Assembly (NCBI GenBank): GCA_946040795.1
Contig: CAMGCK010000002.1
Coordinates: forward strand, 16,179-80,178
Direction of reading: 5' to 3'
Origin: an uncultured Lachnospiraceae bacterium
GTDB taxonomy: Bacteria; Bacillota; Clostridia; Lachnospirales; Lachnospiraceae
Length of the DNA stretch: 64,000 nucleotides
Shown here one piece after another: positions 44,416-52,450 of this stretch. A program made the position numbers and the translations under genes. Below the pieces are notes generated by a model that was not told where the DNA came from, made no database searches, and was given only the letters and a program-made list of their open reading frames with translations. Position 1 is the first letter of the stretch; every line of letters starts with the position of its first letter.

Positions 44416-45432
44416 ATGGCTTACAGGTTTGACACTGAGATCCCCGGTTATCCCTACCACATCCACGATGTGCACATCAGTGACCCCTGCATTCTGGCAG
44501 ACCCGGTCTCCAAAAAGTACTATACGTACGTGCATTTCATCGACCGTGAGCGTTTTCCTGAAAACGCGGTGGATGCCCCCACGTTCTACGTACTGGAGAG
44601 CCCGGATCTGATCCACTGGTCCGCACCAAAGTCCTGCTTTGACAGCGCCGGCTTCTGGGCAAATCGCGATTACTGGGCTCCGGAAGGTCACTATTACAAG
44701 GGAAAGTACTATATTATTTCCTCCTTCCGCGCGCCGGGCTCTTACAGAAGATGCCAGTGCCTGGTCTCCGATTCCCCGATGGGACCGTTCAAACCCATCG
44801 CACCGGATCCGGTTACGCCGGATGGCTGGCACTGTCTGGATGGTACGCTGTACATCGACCGCGCGGGCAATCCCTGGATGGTCTTCTGCCACGAGTGGCT
44901 GCAGGTCAGTGACGGACAGATCGCCGCGATTCGTCTGACAGAGGATCTGGGTGCGTCCATCGGTGATCCGATCATTCTCTGCCGCGCATCTGACGGTCCC
45001 TGGGCTGACAGTGGTGTTACGGACGGTCCGTATCTGCATCGTCTGCCGGGTGGCAAGCTGATCATGATCTGGTCCAGTTTCACGTCAAAGGGCGCGTACG
45101 CAGTGGGCTATGCGACTTCCTTAAGCGGTGAGATCTATGGTCCGTGGGTGCAGGAAAAGAATCCCCTGTACGCAGCCGATGGCGGTCACGCCATGCTCTT
45201 CTACTCCTTTGGCGGTCAGCTCATGATGTCCATGCACAGCCCCAACAATCACATGAAGAAGCGTATCCTGCTCTTTGAGATGGAGGAGACTAAGGATAAA
45301 CTTGCCATCGTCAATGAAGTTACCGGAAACTGGTACAACAATTTTGATGCGCCGGGCCCGAATCAGCACTGGGTCTACAAGGATCCGATCGTGGAGGCGC
45401 CGTGCTTTATGAAGGATCCGGTGGCGGAGTGA
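44416..45432 (+). CDS. Glycoside hydrolase family 43-like enzyme (second copy type)
   Basis: A 338-residue cytoplasmic GH43-type propeller with DVHISDPCILADPVSKKYYT, YWAPEGHYYKGKYYIISSF, WHCLDGTLYIDRAGNPW, MVFCHEWLQVSDG and VTDGPYLHRLPGGKLIMIW. It is clearly paralogous to 29132-29980 (shared LDGTLY, CHEWLQ, TEDL) but about 55 residues longer. The frame opens at 44299, but the ATG at 44416 has GGAGGTACAT before it. Convergent with leuB. Confidence 0.88.
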   Translation: MAYRFDTEIPGYPYHIHDVHISDPCILADPVSKKYYTYVHFIDRERFPENAVDAPTFYVLESPDLIHWSAPKSCFDSAGFWANRDYWAPEGHYYKGKYYIISSFRAPGSYRRCQCLVSDSPMGPFKPIAPDPVTPDGWHCLDGTLYIDRAGNPWMVFCHEWLQVSDGQIAAIRLTEDLGASIGDPIILCRASDGPWADSGVTDGPYLHRLPGGKLIMIWSSFTSKGAYAVGYATSLSGEIYGPWVQEKNPLYAADGGHAMLFYSFGGQLMMSMHSPNNHMKKRILLFEMEETKDKLAIVNEVTGNWYNNFDAPGPNQHWVYKDPIVEAPCFMKDPVAE

Positions 45433-45478
45433 GAATCGGAATTCCGGTTAGTGCGCGGCCGGAGTTTTCATCCACGCT

Positions 45479-46552
45479 TCAGATCTCTGCCACAATAGCA
45501 TCGCCCATGGCCTTGCAGCCCACCAGCGTGCAGCCCTCTGACATCATGTCTGCAGTACGAAGGCCCTTATCCAGCACCTTGTTTACTGCCGCCTCAATGT
45601 CGTCTGCTTCTGCTGGCATGCTGAAGCTGAACCGAAGCATCATAGCTGCGGACAGAATGCAGGCAATCGGATTGACCTTGTCCTGGCCCATGATGTCCGG
45701 TGCGGAACCGTGAATCGGCTCGTAAAGACCGTTCGTGGTCTCGCCGAGAGAGGAAGACGGGATCATACCGATGGAACCGGTGATCTCAGAAGCCTCATCA
45801 GACAGGATGTCGCCGAACAGATTCTCGGTCACGATGACATCGAACTGGGACGGATTCTTGCAGATCTGCATTGCGCAGTTGTCAACGAACATCTCGGAAT
45901 ACTCAACTTCCGGATATTCCTTCTGCAGACGATGCATCACCTCACGCCACAGACGGCTGGTATCCAGCACGTTGGCCTTGTCGACACAGGTCAGCTTCTT
46001 GCCGCGCTTCATGGCAGTTTCAAATCCGATGCGACCGATTCTCTCGATTTCATGCTCTGCATACGGCATGTAATCGATAGCCTGCTTCTCACCGTTCTCC
46101 AGCGTCACGGTCTCGTGCTTACCGAAGTATGCGCCACCGATCAGTTCACGCACGATGATAAAATCAATGCCCTTCTCCACGATCTCCGGCTTCAGCGGAG
46201 ATGCCGCGGCAAGCTGCGGCCAGATCTTGGCCGGACGGTTATTGGAGTACAGGCCCATGCCGGCGCGCAGTCTTAACAGACCCTTTTCCGGTCTTGCCGG
46301 TCCGGGAAGACCTTCCCACTTCGGTCCGCCGATGGCACCTAAAAGCACGGAATCCTGTGCCAGCGCCTTGTCCAGCTCGTGCTGCGGCAGCGGATCGTTA
46401 TACTTATCAACTGCTTCACCGCCCATTGCGATATCCGTGTATACCCAATTATGTCCGTACTTTTCCGCAATGCGGTCCAGCACTTTAACAGCTTCTGTCA
46501 TGATCTCCGGGCTGGAACAGTCGCCCCAGATCAGTCCGATTTTCTTTTCCAT
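45479..46552 (-). CDS. leuB: 3-Isopropylmalate dehydrogenase-like enzyme
   Basis: A 357-residue beta-decarboxylating dehydrogenase. Substrate and metal residues appear in LLRLRAGMGLYSNNRPAKIW, RELIGGAYFG, and the Mg-binding TENLFGDILSDEASEI; the NAD site is LYEPIHGSAPDIMG. It oxidises 3-isopropylmalate in leucine synthesis. The N-terminal loop is GDCSSPEIM instead of the usual GDGIGPE. It is the last gene of the leu operon, so leucine biosynthesis is the best call; citramalate-type substrates are an alternative. Confidence 0.93.
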   Translation of the reverse strand: MEKKIGLIWGDCSSPEIMTEAVKVLDRIAEKYGHNWVYTDIAMGGEAVDKYNDPLPQHELDKALAQDSVLLGAIGGPKWEGLPGPARPEKGLLRLRAGMGLYSNNRPAKIWPQLAAASPLKPEIVEKGIDFIIVRELIGGAYFGKHETVTLENGEKQAIDYMPYAEHEIERIGRIGFETAMKRGKKLTCVDKANVLDTSRLWREVMHRLQKEYPEVEYSEMFVDNCAMQICKNPSQFDVIVTENLFGDILSDEASEITGSIGMIPSSSLGETTNGLYEPIHGSAPDIMGQDKVNPIACILSAAMMLRFSFSMPAEADDIEAAVNKVLDKGLRTADMMSEGCTLVGCKAMGDAIVAEI

Positions 46553-46648
46553 ATTGATCCTTCTTGTCTTTTCTCTTTCCTGTTTTACCGTTTTCGGCTC
46601 TCCGCCTGCGCTTTACGGCATTCTGCTTCGTTCTTCCGGCTCTTCAGG

Positions 46649-48316
46649 TTACTCTTTATTATTAATTGCACTCACCAGCGCCTTGATACCGGCATTGATG
46701 ATATCGGTATCCGTACCGGCGCCCCAGGTCACGGTCTTATCTTCCCAGATCAGACCAACGTAGCTGCAGGCCACGGAACCGGTACCCTTCTGATCCAGTG
46801 AATGCTCACTGTAATGATCCAGACGGAACTTAAGACCGGTCTCCTCACGGATGGCGTTGGCCACGGCATCCAGACGGCCATTGCCCTCTGATGCTGTGCT
46901 CTTCAGCTTGTCATGATCGGTAAAGGTCACAACCGCCTTGATACCGTTCTTCTGAACGAAATGTGCTTCCTCGACATTGATCGGAGCCTGCTTGTTGAGA
47001 TAAGTGTTCTCAAATACACCCAGCACCTCACTGACGGAAAGCTCGCGATGCTCGTGGTCGGAAACGCTCTTGACCGCGTAGCTCAGCGCCTCGCGCATCT
47101 TGGGCGGCGGATTGTAGCCGTAGTTCTGCTCTAAGAGGAATCCGATGCCGCCCTTACCGGACTGTGAGTTGATACGGATAACATCGGCATCATAAGTACG
47201 GTTGATATCGGTCGGGTCGATCGGAATGTACGGGCAGTTCCACTCATGCTGCTCGTTCTGACGATAGTAGGTCATGCCCTTTGCGATGGCATCCTGATGA
47301 GAACCGGAGAATGCGGCAAAGACCAGAGAACCTGCGTACGGAGTACGCTCGTAAACGTGCATGCGGGTGCAGCGCTCGTATACCTCGCAGATGTGCGGCA
47401 TATTGGAGAAATCCAGCTTGGGATCCACACCATGCGCGTACATGTTCATAGCCAGTGTGATGGCGTCCACGTTGCCGGTACGCTCACCGTTGCCGAACAG
47501 GCAGCACTCGATGCGGTCCGCGCCCGCCAGACAAGCCAGCTCTGCGCAGGCCACGCCGGTACCGCGGTCATTATGCGGATGGCTAGAAATAATAACGGAA
47601 TCGCGATATTTAAAGTTATCGGAGCACCATTCAATCTGATTCGCATACACATGGGGCATGCTCATTTCCACGGTAACGGGAAGGTTCAGGATCATCGGAC
47701 GGTCCGGCGTGGGCCGCATGACATCCAGAACGGCGTTACAGACCTCAACCGCGTACTCCGGCTCGGTTCCGGTGAAGGATTCCGGGCTGTACTCAAACAG
47801 GAAGTTGCCTTCAAATTCTTCGGAAAGCTGCTTAACGAGCTTAGCGCCATCAACAGCGATCTGCTTGATTTCCTCCTTACTCTTCTTGAACACCTGCTCG
47901 CGCTGTGCCTTTGAAGTGGAATTGTAGAAATGAATGACGGCTCTCGGCGCGCCCTTTACGGCTTCAAAAGTCTTGCGGATGATGTGATCACGGCACTGGG
48001 TCAGGACCTGTACGGTGACATCGTCCGGGATCATGTTGTTGTCGATCAGGGTGCGAAGGAATTCATACTCTGTCTCGGAAGCAGCCGGGAAACCGACTTC
48101 GATTTCCTTGAAGCCAACATCAACGAGGAGTTTGAAGAACTCCAGCTTCTCATCAAGGCTCATCGGAACGATCAGGCTCTGGTTGCCGTCACGCAGGTCC
48201 ACGCTGCAGAATGTAGGCGGGACTTCGATGTGGTCCTTCTTAGGCCATCTGTATACATGCCCCTCTTCTACCGGCGGGGTGAAATAGCCGATCTTATACT
48301 TTGTTGCATCCATCAT
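46649..48316 (-). CDS. leuA: 2-Isopropylmalate synthase (type 2, long form)
   Basis: A 555-residue synthase with the DRE-TIM barrel: PTFCSVDLRDGNQSLIVPMS, EVGFPAASETEYEFLR, SSHPHNDRGTGVACAELACL and LFGNGERTGNVDAITLA. A C-terminal regulatory domain follows from about residue 430. It condenses acetyl-CoA and 2-oxoisovalerate, the first step to leucine, and is usually feedback-inhibited by leucine. The ATG follows AGGAGTATTTGAATT. Between leuC and leuB in the operon. Confidence 0.95.
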   Translation of the reverse strand: MMDATKYKIGYFTPPVEEGHVYRWPKKDHIEVPPTFCSVDLRDGNQSLIVPMSLDEKLEFFKLLVDVGFKEIEVGFPAASETEYEFLRTLIDNNMIPDDVTVQVLTQCRDHIIRKTFEAVKGAPRAVIHFYNSTSKAQREQVFKKSKEEIKQIAVDGAKLVKQLSEEFEGNFLFEYSPESFTGTEPEYAVEVCNAVLDVMRPTPDRPMILNLPVTVEMSMPHVYANQIEWCSDNFKYRDSVIISSHPHNDRGTGVACAELACLAGADRIECCLFGNGERTGNVDAITLAMNMYAHGVDPKLDFSNMPHICEVYERCTRMHVYERTPYAGSLVFAAFSGSHQDAIAKGMTYYRQNEQHEWNCPYIPIDPTDINRTYDADVIRINSQSGKGGIGFLLEQNYGYNPPPKMREALSYAVKSVSDHEHRELSVSEVLGVFENTYLNKQAPINVEEAHFVQKNGIKAVVTFTDHDKLKSTASEGNGRLDAVANAIREETGLKFRLDHYSEHSLDQKGTGSVACSYVGLIWEDKTVTWGAGTDTDIINAGIKALVSAINNKE

Positions 48317-48334
48317 AATTCAAATACTCCTCAT

Positions 48335-49576
48335 TTATGCTTCTGTAATCACACCGGTAAGCGCCGTCATGGCGGCGGTCTTCGGGGATGCCAGATAGAT
48401 CTTTACTTTACTGGTGCCCATGCGGCCCAGGAAATTGCGGTTATTGGTCGCCACAACGACTTCGTTGTCGGAAAGGATACCGCCGCCGCGTCCGCAGCAG
48501 AGACCGCAGCCCGGGGTGGTAATGACGCAGCCGGCGTCCGCCAGAATCTCCAGGGTCCCGTCTGCCAGTGCCGCGCGGTAGACCTTGCGGCTGGCCGGGG
48601 TGACGATCATTTTCAAGAACGGGGCGATGGTATGCCCCTTCAGGATCTTTGCCGCTGCCTGCAGGTCCTCTAAACGACCGTTCGTGCAGGAGCCCAGGAA
48701 GACCTGATCGACCTTGGTACCGGCAACTTCCGATACCGGCTTGATATTATCCACGAGGGACGGGCACGCCACAACAGGCACCAGCTCCTCTGCATTGTAA
48801 TGCAGCACACGGCTGTACACAGCATCGGCGTCCGCATGAAGCGCTTCTTCCTTTTCCGTATACGGAATGCCGCAGTATTCGCAGGTCTTTTCATCCGGTG
48901 CGAACACGCCGCACTTTGCGCCGGCCTCCACAGCCATGTTGGACATGGTCATGCGGCTTGCCACGCTCATATTGTCCACGGTGCTTCCGCAGAATTCCAG
49001 CGTCTGATAGGTCGCGCCGGAAGCGGTCAGGTCACCGATGACGCTAAGGATCACGTCCTTGGAGGTGACATTTGCGGGAAGCGCGCCTTCGATCTCCACC
49101 TTAATGGATTCCGGAACCTTGATCCAGAGCTCGCCGGTACCCAGAATGCCGGCCATTTCGGTATAACCGATGCCGGTCGCAAAGGCACCAACACAGCCGT
49201 AAGTCACGGTGTGGCTGTCCGTACCGAAGGAAATATCGCCCGGCTTCACATAGCCGGCTTCCGTCATCAGCTGATGGCAGATACCGTCGGTGCGGTGAAT
49301 GTTTTTAATACCGTACTTATCCGCAAAAGCGTCCGCTTCACGGAAATGACGGGAATCGTCGATCTGCGTGGCCGGAAGGAAATGGTCATAGATCAGAACC
49401 ACGCGGTCCGGATCCCACACCTTCGTAAAGCCCATCTCTTCAAACTTTTTGATGCAGAAAGGCGCCATGATATCATCGACCATGCACCAGTCCACCGGCA
49501 CCGTCACGATGTCGCCGGGCTTTACTGCATGACCGACCTTGTTTCCGATGATCTTCTCAATTACAGTCTGTCCCAT
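48335..49576 (-). CDS. leuC: 3-Isopropylmalate dehydratase large subunit, first paralogue
   Basis: A 413-residue aconitase-family large subunit of the short (archaeal-like) type: ISFGTDSHTVTYGCVGAFAT, FLGSCTNGRLEDLQAAA and GCVITTPGCGLCCGRGG provide the Cys ligands of the 4Fe-4S cluster. It isomerises 2- to 3-isopropylmalate with LeuD. It follows leuD (49589) by 12 bases. A second LeuC-like gene lies at 50095, only distantly similar, so the two pairs may have different substrates. Confidence 0.9.
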   Translation of the reverse strand: MGQTVIEKIIGNKVGHAVKPGDIVTVPVDWCMVDDIMAPFCIKKFEEMGFTKVWDPDRVVLIYDHFLPATQIDDSRHFREADAFADKYGIKNIHRTDGICHQLMTEAGYVKPGDISFGTDSHTVTYGCVGAFATGIGYTEMAGILGTGELWIKVPESIKVEIEGALPANVTSKDVILSVIGDLTASGATYQTLEFCGSTVDNMSVASRMTMSNMAVEAGAKCGVFAPDEKTCEYCGIPYTEKEEALHADADAVYSRVLHYNAEELVPVVACPSLVDNIKPVSEVAGTKVDQVFLGSCTNGRLEDLQAAAKILKGHTIAPFLKMIVTPASRKVYRAALADGTLEILADAGCVITTPGCGLCCGRGGGILSDNEVVVATNNRNFLGRMGTSKVKIYLASPKTAAMTALTGVITEA

Positions 49577-49588
49577 AGTGCCCTCCGA

Positions 49589-50083
49589 TCAGTCCAGTCC
49601 GTTCCGCTTCCGCATGGCCTTTACCAGGCCGCCGGCTTCCAGGATCTCCGTGAGATTCTCCGGTAAGGAAGCGATCTCATAGGTCTTTCCGTTGTATACG
49701 ATCTCTTTGCCCGGGGTCACTTCCGCAGTGTCGCCCTCGGTGCCTGCATCGTACAGGTCTGCGTTCTCAATAAGAAGAAGACCGTTGTTGATGGCGTTCC
49801 GGAAGAAAATGCGCGCGTAGGATTTTGCCACGACGCAGGAAATGCCCAGTGCCTTGACGACCTCCGGTGCCTGCTCACGGGAAGATCCGCAGCCAAAGTT
49901 CTTTCCGGCCACGATCATGTCGCCGGGCTGAATGAGGCCCGCAAGCTCCGGACGGAGCGGGGAAAATGCGTAGGGCTTCATGTCCTCTACGGTTTTTAAA
50001 GCGAGATACTCGGTGGGAAGAATGATATCGGTATCGATGTCATCGCCCAGCACCCAGATCTTTGCGGTAAATTTCTGTGCCAT
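49589..50083 (-). CDS. leuD: 3-Isopropylmalate dehydratase small subunit, first paralogue
   Basis: A 164-residue swivelling-domain subunit with [40 protein letters not shown] and [17 protein letters not shown]. It pairs with the large subunit at 48335. The substrate-loop follows [12 protein letters not shown]. The ATG at 50083 has GGAGGGCAGT upstream and lies just past the preceding leuC stop. Confidence 0.9.
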   Translation of the reverse strand: MAQKFTAKIWVLGDDIDTDIILPTEYLALKTVEDMKPYAFSPLRPELAGLIQPGDMIVAGKNFGCGSSREQAPEVVKALGISCVVAKSYARIFFRNAINNGLLLIENADLYDAGTEGDTAEVTPGKEIVYNGKTYEIASLPENLTEILEAGGLVKAMRKRNGLD

Positions 50084-50094
50084 ACTGCCCTCCG

Positions 50095-51342
50095 TCATAC
50101 ACGGTCTGCCGTGGTAATCTCACCGGCAATGGCCGATGCGGTGACCGTTGCAGCAGATGCCAGATATACAAAGGAATCCTTGTGTCCGGCACGGCCCTTG
50201 AAGTTGCGGGTACCGGTGGAGATCAGCGTCTCCCCTTCACCGATGACACCCTGACATGCGCCCCAGCATACGGAGCAGTTCGGGTTCATGACGATGGCGC
50301 CGGCTTCCATGAAGATGTCTAAAAGACCTTCCTTCATGGCCTGCTTATATACGGTACGGCTGGCGGGAACCACCAGGAAACGGACCTTCGGCGCTACCTT
50401 CTTGCCCTTGATGACCGCTGCGCCCACGCGCAGATCTTCAATACGGCCGTTGTTGCAGGAGCCCAGGAAAGCTTCGTCGATGTGAGTACCCAGGCATTCC
50501 TCTGCCGGAACCACGTTGTCAACAAAGTGCGGCTTTGCCACGATGGGCTTGATTTCAGAAAGATCGATGTCGTAAACTGCCGCGAAGACAGCGTCCTCAT
50601 CGGAGGTGAAGCAAGCCTTCGGCGTGCGGCCGTGCTCTTCAAGATAAGTCATGGCAACATCGTCCACTTCCATGAGGGCGGTCTTTGCGCCGGCTTCCAC
50701 ACAAAGATTGCAGATGGAGATACGGTCTGCCATAGTGAGTCCGTGCAGGCCCTCGCCGGCAAACTCCATTGCTTTATAATTTGCGCCGTTTGCGCCGATG
50801 CGTCCGATGATGGTCAGGATCAGGTCACGTGCGTAAACGCCTTCCGGAAGCTGTCCGTGCAGATTGAAACGCAGCGTTTCCGGAACCAGCAGCCAGGAAG
50901 TGCCGGTAACCATGGCGTACAGATAATCCGTGCAGCCCACGCCGGTACCGAAGGCACCCAGCGCGCCGTATGCTAAGGTATGGGAGTCCGCGCCGAAGAT
51001 GAGTTCGCCCGGACGGACGTGCTTCTCCATCATGACCTGATGGCAGACGCCTTCACCTTCATAGAAAGTGATGTTATGTTCCTTCGCGAAATCACGCATC
51101 TTCTTCTGAGACGCCGCGGTCTTCGGGCTGTCTGCCGGAATGTTGTGATCCACGATCCAGACAAGCTTGTCAATGTCCGCAATGTGCGGATTCTTCAGCT
51201 TGTTGTACATGTCGATGGTAAGATGAGTGGTACCGTCGTTGCTCATCAGACGGTCCAGGGTAACCGTTTCAATGTCACCGGCCTTGGTCGCATTTACACC
51301 TGCGGCACAGGCGATGATCTTTTCAGCCATTGTCATGCCCAT
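50095..51342 (-). CDS. Aconitase-family dehydratase large subunit, second LeuC-like paralogue
   Basis: A 415-residue protein with MAEKIIACAAGVNATKAGDI, LIFGADSHTLAYGALGAFGT, FLGSCNNGRIEDLRVGA and IVMNPNCSVCWGACQG (cluster Cys). It belongs to the LeuC/HacA group but differs from the neighbour at 48335 in both N-terminal sequence and cluster motif (PNCSVC against PGCGLC). It may be the true isopropylmalate isomerase, a citraconate/citramalate hydratase or a dimethylmalate-type enzyme. It is cotranscribed with leuA and leuB. Confidence 0.85.
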   Translation of the reverse strand: MGMTMAEKIIACAAGVNATKAGDIETVTLDRLMSNDGTTHLTIDMYNKLKNPHIADIDKLVWIVDHNIPADSPKTAASQKKMRDFAKEHNITFYEGEGVCHQVMMEKHVRPGELIFGADSHTLAYGALGAFGTGVGCTDYLYAMVTGTSWLLVPETLRFNLHGQLPEGVYARDLILTIIGRIGANGANYKAMEFAGEGLHGLTMADRISICNLCVEAGAKTALMEVDDVAMTYLEEHGRTPKACFTSDEDAVFAAVYDIDLSEIKPIVAKPHFVDNVVPAEECLGTHIDEAFLGSCNNGRIEDLRVGAAVIKGKKVAPKVRFLVVPASRTVYKQAMKEGLLDIFMEAGAIVMNPNCSVCWGACQGVIGEGETLISTGTRNFKGRAGHKDSFVYLASAATVTASAIAGEITTADRV

Positions 51343-51346
51343 GATG

Positions 51347-51820
51347 TCATTCCTCCTTGTTCAAGCTTGCGATCAGGCCGCCCTGATCCAGGATCTCCTG
51401 CATTTTCGCGGGAAGCTTGGTGCACTGGAATTCTTTTCCGTTTGCGGTGATCACACCCTTTTCAAGATCCAGTTCCATTTCATCGCCTGCGGATACCGCC
51501 TCGTGCAGTTCCTTGCTGACGATGACCGGCATGCCGATGTTAATGGAGTTTCTGTAGAAAATACGTGCGAAGGATTTCGCGATGACCGCTTTTACGCCAA
51601 GCGCCTTTAAAACACTCGGTGCCTGCTCACGGGAGGAGCCGCAGCCAAAGTTTTCATCCGCAACCACGAAATCGCCGGGCTTTACAGTCGACGCAAATTC
51701 CGAATCCAGAGATTCAAAGGTGTGTGTCTTCATCTCGTCGATGGTCGGAAACAGCAGATACTGGGACGCGATGATCTGGTCCGTATCCACGTCCTTTTCA
51801 AATTTAAAGATCTTTCCCAT
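51347..51820 (-). CDS. Aconitase-family dehydratase small subunit, second LeuD-like paralogue
   Basis: A 157-residue small subunit with [40 protein letters not shown] and IAKSFARIFYRNSINIGMPV. It is the first gene after the T-box and precedes its large subunit by four bases. The substrate-loop reads SQYLLFPTIDEM, unlike the [12 protein letters not shown] of the other pair. The ATG at 51820 follows GAGGTGAATAGT; the frame is open seven codons upstream. Confidence 0.85.
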   Translation of the reverse strand: MGKIFKFEKDVDTDQIIASQYLLFPTIDEMKTHTFESLDSEFASTVKPGDFVVADENFGCGSSREQAPSVLKALGVKAVIAKSFARIFYRNSINIGMPVIVSKELHEAVSAGDEMELDLEKGVITANGKEFQCTKLPAKMQEILDQGGLIASLNKEE

Positions 51821-51841
51821 ACTATTCACCTCAGATGTCAT

Positions 51842-52190
51842 TAGTGGTAAAAGTCCGTACAGCGCGCGTTATAATGCCGATCCGCGCCTGTACAACAACA
51901 GCCCCGCCTCATAACAAACGGAGCATCACTCCTTGTCAAGAGACGGGGCCTTACTTACAGGTTCCGCGGTACCACTCTTATTGCCTTGCGGCCACTCAGT
52001 ACGATCAGCTTTTACGCGAATCGCGTTCCCTTTCACGGGGGATTCCGGCTGCACTTACTGAAATCACTTTGTTCGGCACAGCAGCTCGGGGACCAGTATA
52101 CACACCCTTCAGTCTCTGTCTCGCACCGCCCGACAGTTCTCTGAACACCTCCCGGATGTCTTTCTTCCCTTCTACGCTTTTGAAATAGTT
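51842..52190 (-). promoter_or_regulatory. T-box riboswitch of the leu operon
   Basis: On the minus strand the conserved T-box AGAGTGGTACCGCGG lies at 51964-51978. Downstream a terminator forms from GCCCCGTCTC (51949-51940) and GAGGCGGGGC (51910-51901), followed by TGTTGTTG. The stem I region (about 52180-52000) has a GGTGCGAG element like the distal loop. The gene content predicts a leucine specifier. Candidate CTG triplets occur but I cannot fix it. Uncharged tRNA-Leu should permit read-through. Confidence 0.88.
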
Positions 52191-52196
52191 ATCGAC

Positions 52197-52225
52197 ATTA
52201 TAAGGCTTAAAAAAGCGCTTGTCAA
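52197..52225 (-). promoter_or_regulatory. Consensus promoter of the leu operon
   Basis: TTGACA (52220-52225) and TATAAT (52197-52202), both perfect, stand 17 bases apart on the minus strand. Strong basal transcription combined with T-box attenuation is the usual design. About 120 bases separate it from the divergent carB promoter. Confidence 0.92.
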
Positions 52226-52343
52226 TTGAAATCTTCACATATAAAGCCGCTGCTTTTCACTTCTGTACAGGTCGATCAAAATGCCGCGAAGTTGCCGCGA
52301 AAAATCGTCATTTTTTCGGCCGGAAATTGTCCCGAAGCTCTTT

Positions 52344-52375
52344 CCAAACATTTTGATTTTGTAATATAATATTAC
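52344..52375 (+). promoter_or_regulatory. Putative carB promoter with palindrome over the -10
   Basis: A TATAAT (52365-52370) lies inside a perfect palindrome GTAATAT-A-ATATTAC (52361-52375), with TTTTG/CGAAA flanks. The best -35 is a weak TTCCA-type element near 52342. A protein bound to the dyad would block the promoter. The regulator is not known; it might also be a chance AT-rich dyad. Confidence 0.5.
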
Positions 52376-52450
52376 GAAATGTGAAATCCTGTGCAGGCTG
52401 TCACAAAGCGCGTACAGATAACAAAGCATAAGATAGGAAAGGATAATCAC

